Assembly (NCBI GenBank): GCA_005502805.1 | Contig: SCMY01000015.1 | Span: 62,001-126,000, forward strand | Direction: 5' to 3' | DNA length: 64,000 nucleotides | Origin: Rhizobiales bacterium 2SD | Lineage (GTDB): Bacteria > Pseudomonadota > Alphaproteobacteria > Rhizobiales > Beijerinckiaceae | Shown: positions 46,491 through 52,595 of the stretch, in pieces | Layout: every line of letters starts with the position of its first letter | How positions within the stretch are numbered: the first letter of the stretch is position 1 | Program-made: the position numbers and the translations under genes | The notes under the pieces: generated by a model | The model's input: only the letters and a program-made list of their open reading frames with translations | Database searches by the model: none | What the model was told of the DNA's origin: nothing

Positions 46491-46721
46491 ATGCCAAAGC
46501 AAGGACGAATCGACCCGGTGTGGATGTTTCCTACCCCCAAGCTGGCGCGCGATCTTCCGCCATTCTGGGAGCTCGAACAACTTCTGCGCGAGGGTTTCGA
46601 CCATGATTCCGCGCTGGCCGAGCTCGCTCGCCGGCGGGAGAGCTGGTCGGCAGGCGGCCGTCCGTCGCCGATCGCCGCGCAGTCCGGCAACCCAGACAAC
46701 ATCTTCACGATCGTGTCATAG
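46491..46721 (+). CDS. Small hypothetical protein, 76 aa, predicted stress-induced
   Basis: No family is recognised. The protein (MPKQGRIDPVWMFPTPKLAR...) is soluble, with the middle WELEQLLREGFDHDSALAELARR predicted helical. A GTG at 46479 would add four residues. The ribosome site is weak. It is supported mainly by an exact EcfG promoter just upstream and by normal codon use. Its end lies 26 bp from the convergent extensin-like gene. An alternative view is that the transcript acts as a small RNA. Confidence 0.6.
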   Translation: MPKQGRIDPVWMFPTPKLARDLPPFWELEQLLREGFDHDSALAELARRRESWSAGGRPSPIAAQSGNPDNIFTIVS

Positions 46722-46746
46722 AGCGACGCTGGGATCGGCTTCGGCA

Positions 46747-47529
46747 TCATTGACAGAACCTGCTCGACGCCGCGCGTCGCTGCTGGATGTCGACATGAAG
46801 ATGGTTGGCATGCGCAGCATCCGAGCCGGGACCCAGGACCGTCATGAAGGCGCCGCAGGCGGATTGGCGCACTGCATCGAGAAAGCGCGTCTGCTCCAGC
46901 CCGCTCGGCCGCTCGACTGAGACCGCCTTTCCACCCAGTTTCTCATTCCCGATTTCGAAGGCGAAGATGTCGAGCGCTCGTCCGGTGGCGTGCTCGCTGA
47001 GCTGCCCTTGCATCTGCCGGTTACGCCGACGGCATTCATGCCCGCCGCCGACGCGAAGCGCCGTCAGTTCGCCACCAAACGCCCCGCGAGTCAGTGGCTG
47101 CAGGCTCGTGTCGAGCCACCGCGAAACCGCTTGCGCCAGCTCGCAGCTGACCGTGGGCGGTGGCACCAGCCTGACTTGGCCAGGCCCCGAAGACATTCGA
47201 ACCGCCAGAGCCTCGACCACGACCGGATCGACCACCCGGCACTCCTCGGAATCGGGCTTCGCCGCAGGCCCGGCAGCGCGAATCTGGTTTCCCGCTACGG
47301 CCGTCAGATTCCGGACGCAGGCGCTGCCTTCGGACTTGGCAGGGGGCTCGGCCGCGACCGACGCTGCCGGCGGCAGCGGCGCGGGAGCTGACAGCGAGGC
47401 CGGACGCGGTGGGGGCAGAGGTATCGTCACCGGCTGCACTTCCCGGCTCCATGCCTGACCGACGCCAGCAAAGCTCGTCGCGACGGCGGCCGCCCGGAAA
47501 CTCCGCCGGAGAAGAGAGCGCTGCCACAT
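46747..47529 (-). CDS. Extensin-like C-terminal domain protein (secreted)
   Basis: The product has 260 aa. A twin-arginine-poor signal sequence (RRSFRAAAVATSFAGVGQAWS) and a proline-rich linker (PLPPPRPASLSAPAPLPP) lead to the extensin-like_C domain: CELAQAVSRWL, SEHATGRALDIFAFEIG and HANHLHVDI. The histidine/aspartate pattern is like that of D-Ala-D-Ala carboxypeptidases of the VanY/MepA fold, so a cell-wall role is likely. It is preceded by a 23-codon membrane ORF in the same transcript, with an exact EcfG promoter before that. GGGGTGAG precedes the start. Confidence 0.83.
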   Translation of the reverse strand: MWQRSLLRRSFRAAAVATSFAGVGQAWSREVQPVTIPLPPPRPASLSAPAPLPPAASVAAEPPAKSEGSACVRNLTAVAGNQIRAAGPAAKPDSEECRVVDPVVVEALAVRMSSGPGQVRLVPPPTVSCELAQAVSRWLDTSLQPLTRGAFGGELTALRVGGGHECRRRNRQMQGQLSEHATGRALDIFAFEIGNEKLGGKAVSVERPSGLEQTRFLDAVRQSACGAFMTVLGPGSDAAHANHLHVDIQQRRAASSRFCQ

Positions 47530-47533
47530 GCTC

Positions 47534-47605
47534 TCACCCCACGGTCGTGAACAGGACCATGAACGAGGCTGCGACGATCAGCGCCGCCAGCAGAACCATG
47601 GACAT
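47534..47605 (-). CDS. Unannotated 23-aa hydrophobic small ORF in the extensin-like transcript
   Basis: An ATG at 47605 with an excellent AAGGAGATCGGTC before it opens 23 codons: MSMVLLAALIVAASFMVL, then a short FTTVG end, and TGA at 47534. The peptide is one membrane helix. It starts about 27 nt after the predicted transcript start of the EcfG promoter at 47639-47664 and ends 4 bp before the extensin-like start codon, so the two are coupled. It is too short for routine gene finders. Translation is inferred from the ribosome site. Confidence 0.6.
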   Translation of the reverse strand: MSMVLLAALIVAASFMVLFTTVG

Positions 47606-47638
47606 GACCGATCTCCTTCGCATCGCCCGGGCCGGGGC

Positions 47639-47664
47639 AACGCGAGGAATGGCCGACTTGTTCC
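47639..47664 (-). promoter_or_regulatory. EcfG-type promoter for the 23-aa ORF and extensin-like gene
   Basis: On the minus strand GGAAC (47664-47660), 17 bp, CGTT (47642-47639), an exact match. It lies just beyond the phyR stop codon and points into the small ORF, so the transcript is separate from phyR. Confidence 0.8.
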
Positions 47665-47683
47665 CAGTCACCTCGAAACGGCG

Positions 47684-48478
47684 TCAGGCCGCCTTGCGGC
47701 CAGCGCGCCGGTCGAAGAACAGCGCCTGGCTGATCGCGGCCTTCACCGCCTCCGGCTGGAACGGCTTGGTAATCAGGAAGGCGGGCTCCGGCCGATCGCC
47801 GGTGAGCAGCCGCTCCGGATAGGCGGTGATGAAGATCACCGGGACCTCGATCGCTTCGAGGATCTCATTGACCGCCTCGAGGCCGGAGCTGCCATCGGCG
47901 AGCTGGATGTCGGCGAGGACGAGTCCAGGACGCTTCTTGGCGGCCAGCGCGATCGCCTCGCGATGCGTCCTGGCGACGCCGGTAACCTTGTGGCCGAGCT
48001 CCTCGACCATGGTCTCGATGTCGAGGGCGATGATCGGCTCGTCCTCGATGATCAGCACGTCGGTGGCGACCTGCTCGGCGATTTCCTGACCAGCGGTCTG
48101 CACGAGGCCGGCTGCGTCGCTGCTGGAGATGTTCATGATCTGCGCGACCTCCTCGATGGAGAACCCCTCGACTGTCCGCAACAGGAAGGCCTGGCGCGAG
48201 CGCGGTGTAAGGGCGTCGAGATTGCGTTCGGCGGCGGAGCGTTCGGCTTCGGGCGCCGAAGCCTGGGTGTTGAGCCCCACCGACGACCACATCTGCAGGA
48301 AGAGCCGGTAGAGACCGACCCGCGGCCCCAGCTCGCGCGGGAAGGTGCCGGGGTCGGCAATCAGCGCTTCCAGCGTTGCGACGACATAGGCGTCGCCGCC
48401 AGCTTGGGTGCCGCTCAGCGCCCGGGCAAACCGGCGCAGATACGGCAAATGCGGCGCGATTTCGGTGGCGATCGACAT
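47684..48478 (-). CDS. phyR: General stress response regulator PhyR
   Basis: The product has 264 aa. Residues 1-125 form a sigma-like domain (LTPRSRQAFLLRTVEGFSIEEVAQIM) that mimics EcfG. Residues 138-264 are a receiver (VLIIEDEPIIALDIE, phospho-acceptor Asp190 in LVLADIQLADG, FITAYPE, ITKPFQ). When phosphorylated, PhyR binds the anti-sigma factor NepR and frees EcfG. It is divergent from nepR-ecfG, the standard arrangement. GGGGGAT precedes the start at 48478. A hairpin in its leader is noted separately. Confidence 0.96.
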   Translation of the reverse strand: MSIATEIAPHLPYLRRFARALSGTQAGGDAYVVATLEALIADPGTFPRELGPRVGLYRLFLQMWSSVGLNTQASAPEAERSAAERNLDALTPRSRQAFLLRTVEGFSIEEVAQIMNISSSDAAGLVQTAGQEIAEQVATDVLIIEDEPIIALDIETMVEELGHKVTGVARTHREAIALAAKKRPGLVLADIQLADGSSGLEAVNEILEAIEVPVIFITAYPERLLTGDRPEPAFLITKPFQPEAVKAAISQALFFDRRAGRKAA

Positions 48479-48501
48479 GATGCTATCCCCCACGAGTCAG
48501 G

Positions 48502-48532
48502 CCCGATCGGCTTTCAGCGCAAGCTGATCGGG
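48502..48532 (-). promoter_or_regulatory. Stem-loop in the phyR leader
   Basis: CCCGATCGGCTT (48502-48513) pairs with AAGCTGATCGGG (48521-48532), 12 bp with one G-T wobble and a 7-nt loop. It lies 24 nt upstream of the phyR start codon on the phyR transcript. No U-tract follows, so a terminator is unlikely; an effect on translation or stability is possible. Confidence 0.4.
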
Positions 48533-48647
48533 TCGGGCTCTATCCAGAATTGAGAGGCGGACCGACGAGGTCCGGCTCTGTCCAAAGTTGCCGGAGAAGA
48601 GCACTCAAGTCCCTGTTATGACAAGAAGAATATTTTTTGTTCCCGTC

Positions 48648-48672
48648 GGAACCTTTTGCCTTCGGCCTCGTT
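48648..48672 (+). promoter_or_regulatory. EcfG-type promoter of nepR-ecfG (autoregulation)
   Basis: GGAAC (48648-48652), 16 bp, CGTT (48669-48672) is exact and 115 bp upstream of nepR. A second GGAAC on the minus strand (48643-48639) faces phyR only 4 bp away, but its -10 (GTCA at 16 bp) departs from consensus. Confidence 0.85.
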
Positions 48673-48787
48673 ATTGGGCCGAATGAAGGTGCGTTTCGGG
48701 CAGTCGCGCGTGAGCGTCTCGGCGAGCGTGCGACACGTGGTTTGGTGTGACCGGCGAAACAGCGGCGCGCCGATGGAGCGAGGGATC

Positions 48788-49012
48788 ATGAATCTGATGA
48801 ATGCCGATCCGCCCGAAGCGGCCCGAGCCGAACCGGACGACGAAATGGCGCTCGACCCGCGTGTGCAGGAGTCGATCGGCCGGTCGCTGAAGGCGCATTA
48901 CGACGAGCTCGTCAACGCTCCGGTCCCCGATCGCTTCCTGGTGCTGCTGGCCCAGCTCGAAGATACCGAACGGCGCTTGAAAGCCGAGGGCGGTGCCGAT
49001 GAGCGCGGCTGA
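48788..49012 (+). CDS. nepR: Anti-sigma factor NepR
   Basis: The product has 74 aa, the normal NepR size. The conserved core is IGRSLKAHYDELVNAPVPDRFLVLLAQLE, flanked by disordered acidic and basic ends. NepR holds EcfG inactive until phosphorylated PhyR competes for it. The start at 48788 has GAGGGATC upstream; an in-frame ATG at 48773 would add five residues. It overlaps ecfG by 14 bp, so both are translated from one message. Confidence 0.94.
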   Translation: MNLMNADPPEAARAEPDDEMALDPRVQESIGRSLKAHYDELVNAPVPDRFLVLLAQLEDTERRLKAEGGADERG

Positions 49013-49559
49013 TTTCAAGGACGGGCTGATCGCGGAAATCCCGAACCTGCGCGCCTTCGCGGCGTCGCTGTCGGGCTCGATGCAGCTTGCCGACGATCTG
49101 GTTCAGGACACGCTGCTCAAAGCCTGGGGCAATGCCGAGAAATTCCAGCCCGGAACCAGTCTGCGGGCCTGGCTCTTCACCATCCTGCGCAATACCTATT
49201 ATTCGCTCTACCGCAAACGCGGGCGCGAAGTGCAGGACAGCGAAGGCACCTATGCCGACCGGCTCGCCACCCATGGCAACCAGGAAAGCCATCTCGACCT
49301 CGCCGATTTCCGCAAGGCGCTGGCAAAACTGCCGGAAGAACAGCGCGAAGTGCTGATCATGGTCGGCGCCACCGGGCTGTCCTACGAGGAGACCGCCGAA
49401 ATCTGCGGCGTCGCCATCGGCACGATCAAGAGCCGGGTCAACCGGGCACGCGCCAAGCTGGCGGAACTGCTGTCCATCGGCGGCGTCGACGATCTCGGTC
49501 CCGATCACCGGATCACCGCAGCCGTCCAGCGCGCCGGGCCTGAAACCGTCGGCAGCTGA
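48999..49559 (+). CDS. ecfG: General stress response sigma factor EcfG
   Basis: The product has 186 aa. Sigma region 2 is LADDLVQDTLLKAWGNAEKF with TSLRAWLFTILRNTYYS, and region 4 is LPEEQREVLIMVGATGLSYEETAEICGV, then GTIKSRVNRARAKL. These place it in ECF15. It directs RNA polymerase to GGAAC-N16/17-CGTT promoters. It overlaps nepR by 14 bp and its TGA overlaps the start of the kinase-like gene (TGATG). Several exact target sites lie within 6 kb. Confidence 0.96.
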   Translation: MSAADFKDGLIAEIPNLRAFAASLSGSMQLADDLVQDTLLKAWGNAEKFQPGTSLRAWLFTILRNTYYSLYRKRGREVQDSEGTYADRLATHGNQESHLDLADFRKALAKLPEEQREVLIMVGATGLSYEETAEICGVAIGTIKSRVNRARAKLAELLSIGGVDDLGPDHRITAAVQRAGPETVGS

Positions 49560-51289
49560 TGGCCCTCTCGCTGTTCAGGACGGTCCGCGGACGCCTGCTG
49601 GCACTGATGGTCGCGATCGTCCTGCCGATCGCCTGCCTGACGGCTGCGGCGGCGGTCGCGACCTATCGCACCGTCTTCGAGGCGATCGAGACCGCGCAGA
49701 TGCGCGCGGCGGACGACTTCGCCGTGCGCGCCCGCGTCTGGTATCGCGGCGCGCTGCGCTCGCTCGTCGCCAGCGCCGCGACGATCCGGGCGGTGTCGCC
49801 GCCTTCCGACACATGCGAGCGCATCGCCGAAAAGGCGCTCGCCGCGGTCTCCGGCTACGAGGCGTTGCTGTTGCGGGTCGCCGGCAAGCCGGACTGCATC
49901 GGTGGGCTCGACGGCAGCATCCCCCGCAGTGAAATCACGACCGTGGCCAACCAGCTCGCATCGCGCCCGCCGATCACGCTCTGGGGCGGCACCGAGTTCA
50001 CCAAGGCTCGCTATGATCAGGTCACCATCGCGGGCCGCTCCTATCTCGCCGTCTACAGCGAGTTCGACGAGGGCGACGCACTCCTGCTCACCAAGCCGGA
50101 CCCGCTCGACGACACCTTCGACCTCGGCAGCAGCGACAAGGGCATGATGGCGGCGCTGCTGCGGCGCGGCGGCGACGTCGTGGTTGCGCGCGGCGGTGCG
50201 CAGGCCGACGCCTCGTGGCTCCCCAGGATGGAGAGGGTGCCCGAGCAGACGGCGCACTGGACCGCGCCAAGCCGGGCCGGGCCGGGCCGGACCTATGCCG
50301 CGCGCATGGTGGCGGAGCCCGACCTCTACGTCGTGGTGAGCTTCGACGGAACGGCCGAACAGGCCGCGAAGACGCAGTTCTACACCTTGCTGCTGGCGCC
50401 GCTGCTGACGCTGTTCCTGCTCGGTCTGGTCTACATGAAGGCGATCGACCAGCACTGCGTGCGCTGGCTGCGCGGCATCGAGGCGACGGCCCGGGCCCGT
50501 TCCAGCTCAGCCAGCGCCCTTGTCCCGCTCTCGGACGAGATGCCGCGCGACATCCGCAGCGTCGCCGAGGCCTTCAATGCGATGGTCGACGAGCAGGAGG
50601 TGCGCCAGAGCAAGCTGCGGCTCGCACTCGACGACAATCGCTTCCTGGTCCGCGAGCTGCATCACCGAGTCAAGAACAGCCTCCAGGTGGTGCAGAGCTA
50701 TATCGGCCTCACCAAGCGCAACCATCAGGGCGAGGCGCGGCTGGCGCTGTCCGATGCGGAATGCCGCGTCCATGTGCTCTCGGCCGCCTATCGCTTCACC
50801 CTCGCCGATGGTGAGATGCAGCCGGTACGCATCGACCTCTTCCTCGACGATGTCGTCGCGATGATCTCCAGCCTGATCCTCGCCCGCGGCCAGCGGCTCG
50901 GAAGCCGTATCGAAACGCAGGCCACCCTGCCGATCGACCGGATCATCCCGCTCGGCTTCCTGATCGTCGACGTGATCAGCCGGGCGCTGCGCGGATCTCC
51001 GGGCATCGGCATCGAGCTCGCCGTGACGAACACCGGCGACGACATCATCGACGTCGCCATCTCCACGGATCGCGACACCAGCCAGATCGCACCGCCACGG
51101 CTGTTCGCCGGGCTGCTGATGCAGATCGAAGCGGTCGAGATCAGCCCGCCACAGGGCCGCAGCCTCGGCGTCTGGCGCCTCAGCCACGGCGCTCCGCGCA
51201 AGGGCATCGGCGTTCAGTCCAGCCCTTCGGCGGGGGTGATCTCGACGCCGACGCCGAGCCCGACGAAAGCGCCGGCCGGCCCGACATAA
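49559..51289 (+). CDS. HWE/HisKA_2-like sensor with degenerate ATPase domain (PhyP-like)
   Basis: The product has 576 aa. It has a helix at about 12-35, a large periplasmic domain, a second helix at about 275-295, a HAMP-like part, and a phospho-acceptor box VRELHHRVKNSLQVVQS (His near 369). The ATPase part lacks the N-box asparagine (LIVDVISRALRGSPG where NELVTNAxKH is expected) and the DxGxG and GLG motifs, so it should not autophosphorylate. In Sphingomonas, PhyP in this genomic place is a negative regulator of PhyR. A phosphatase role is inferred here. The last 76 bp overlap the convergent transglutaminase gene. Confidence 0.85.
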   Translation: MALSLFRTVRGRLLALMVAIVLPIACLTAAAAVATYRTVFEAIETAQMRAADDFAVRARVWYRGALRSLVASAATIRAVSPPSDTCERIAEKALAAVSGYEALLLRVAGKPDCIGGLDGSIPRSEITTVANQLASRPPITLWGGTEFTKARYDQVTIAGRSYLAVYSEFDEGDALLLTKPDPLDDTFDLGSSDKGMMAALLRRGGDVVVARGGAQADASWLPRMERVPEQTAHWTAPSRAGPGRTYAARMVAEPDLYVVVSFDGTAEQAAKTQFYTLLLAPLLTLFLLGLVYMKAIDQHCVRWLRGIEATARARSSSASALVPLSDEMPRDIRSVAEAFNAMVDEQEVRQSKLRLALDDNRFLVRELHHRVKNSLQVVQSYIGLTKRNHQGEARLALSDAECRVHVLSAAYRFTLADGEMQPVRIDLFLDDVVAMISSLILARGQRLGSRIETQATLPIDRIIPLGFLIVDVISRALRGSPGIGIELAVTNTGDDIIDVAISTDRDTSQIAPPRLFAGLLMQIEAVEISPPQGRSLGVWRLSHGAPRKGIGVQSSPSAGVISTPTPSPTKAPAGPT

Positions 51290-52086
51290 CTGCCCGAAAT
51301 CGGCGAGGCGTCTTCCGGCACCCGGGCCACCGCGACACGCAGCAATTGCCGGTCGGCGACGAGGTTGTTGGTCGGATCGAACTCGACCCAACCGTCGTTG
51401 GGGATGAAAACCTCGGCCCAGGCATGGGTCAGCCCGACCACGGAGGCCATCATACCACCCTCCGGCGAGCGGTCGTGGATATAGCCGGTGACGAAGCGCG
51501 CGGCGAAGCCGAGCCGGCGCGCCAGCTCGATGAACAGCCAAGCGTAGTCGCGGCAGGAGCCCGTTCCCATCTGCAGCGTGTCGAGCGGATGCTGGGTGCC
51601 CTCGTCATAGCGGACCGCGTAGGTCAGGCCGGTGCTGATCTCGCGCGCCAGCGCTCGCAACAAATGGCCGCCATTCAGACGGGCCCTGAAATCCTGAAGC
51701 CAGGTGTCGAGAGCTCCATCGGGGTCCGCGGAAGCCAGATCGAGATAGGGCTGCAGCACGGCGCGCTCCGCCAGCGTATAGCTGATCTCGGAGCTTTCGA
51801 TGTCGGGCTCCACCTTCGAGCGCGGCAAGGCCGAGCCAAAGCGTTGGACGACCAGTTCGCTGACAATGTCGAGCGTGTCCGAAAGGCCGGTAAACGTCGC
51901 CATGCCGACCGAGTTGCCATAGGCGTCGTGCATCCAGCGCAGGTTGGCCTGCGGCGCGATCGCAATCGCCGTGTCGATCACGCGCAGGTCGAAGGAATCG
52001 CGCGGGCGCAGCATCAGCCGGTGCGGACCGAACTGCACCGGTTGGGCGTAGCGATAGGTCGTCGCGTGTCGGATACGCAGATACAT
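51214..52086 (-). CDS. Transglutaminase-like cysteine protease family protein
   Basis: The product has 290 aa. The N-terminal domain YLRIRHATTYRYAQPVQFGPHRLMLRPRDSFDL is the bacterial transglutaminase-like N-domain. The catalytic triad is Cys in GSCRDYAWLFIELARRLG, His in LTHAWAEVFIP, and Asp in WVEFDPTNN. Such proteins are thought to be peptidases or amide ligases; the substrate is unknown. The start at 52086 is chosen because GGGG lies 6 bp upstream. It overlaps the convergent kinase-like gene by 76 bp. An imperfect EcfG site (GGAAC-N16-CGTA) is at 52166-52190. Confidence 0.87.
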   Translation of the reverse strand: MYLRIRHATTYRYAQPVQFGPHRLMLRPRDSFDLRVIDTAIAIAPQANLRWMHDAYGNSVGMATFTGLSDTLDIVSELVVQRFGSALPRSKVEPDIESSEISYTLAERAVLQPYLDLASADPDGALDTWLQDFRARLNGGHLLRALAREISTGLTYAVRYDEGTQHPLDTLQMGTGSCRDYAWLFIELARRLGFAARFVTGYIHDRSPEGGMMASVVGLTHAWAEVFIPNDGWVEFDPTNNLVADRQLLRVAVARVPEDASPISGSYVGPAGAFVGLGVGVEITPAEGLD

Positions 52087-52246
52087 CGTCATCCCCAGCC
52101 GGCCTCGTCGTGCCATCACGGCAAAAAGCCGCCTCACGGCGGCCTTGCTGATCAGACAGATCTATTACGCGCGAGCGACGGTCCGGTTCCGCCGCCGCTG
52201 GCTCGACTCAGCGCAGGACGGTGTTGCCCTTGAGGCTGGCCTCGCG

Positions 52247-52483
52247 CTACGAGGTCGGCACGACGCGGTGAGCGAGATCGCGGCGCATCTCGGCCGGGTT
52301 GACCGCGGCGAACTGGACATCGGCCGGAGCGCCGCGCTGGAGCTTGGCCTGCGCTACGGCTTCCGAGCTCTCGCCGAAACCGTTCTGGAACGAGGCGCCC
52401 ATGGTCAATGCAGTCACGACCAGCGCCATGCCGCCGAAGAAGGTGGCGGCGCGCTTGAGGGGGGCAAGACTGGCAGTCGTCAT
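52247..52483 (-). CDS. Small secreted or membrane-anchored hypothetical protein, 78 aa
   Basis: No family is recognised. MTTASLAPLKRAATFFGGMA, then LVVTALTMGASFQ, forms a signal anchor. The short remainder (LQRGAPADVQFAAVNPAEMR) is polar. GGGAGAG precedes the start at 52483. A GGAAC-N16-GGTT site lies 52 bp upstream and may make it stress-induced. It lies between the transglutaminase and ABC transporter genes on the same strand, with gaps of 160 and 112 bp. Confidence 0.7.
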   Translation of the reverse strand: MTTASLAPLKRAATFFGGMALVVTALTMGASFQNGFGESSEAVAQAKLQRGAPADVQFAAVNPAEMRRDLAHRVVPTS

Positions 52484-52534
52484 CGTCGCTCTCCCGGTTC
52501 GTGTGACCGCTCTTGAAAGGCGGAACGGCATCTC

Positions 52535-52559
52535 AACCCGTCTGGCGGGGAATTGTTCC
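52535..52559 (-). promoter_or_regulatory. Near-consensus EcfG promoter (GGTT variant) for the 78-aa gene
   Basis: On the minus strand GGAAC (52559-52555), 16 bp, GGTT (52538-52535). The same -10 variant occurs at 46403-46428. Confidence 0.45.
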
Positions 52560-52595
52560 GGTTTGCGCGGAAATCGCAGCGATCCCGATTCTTTT

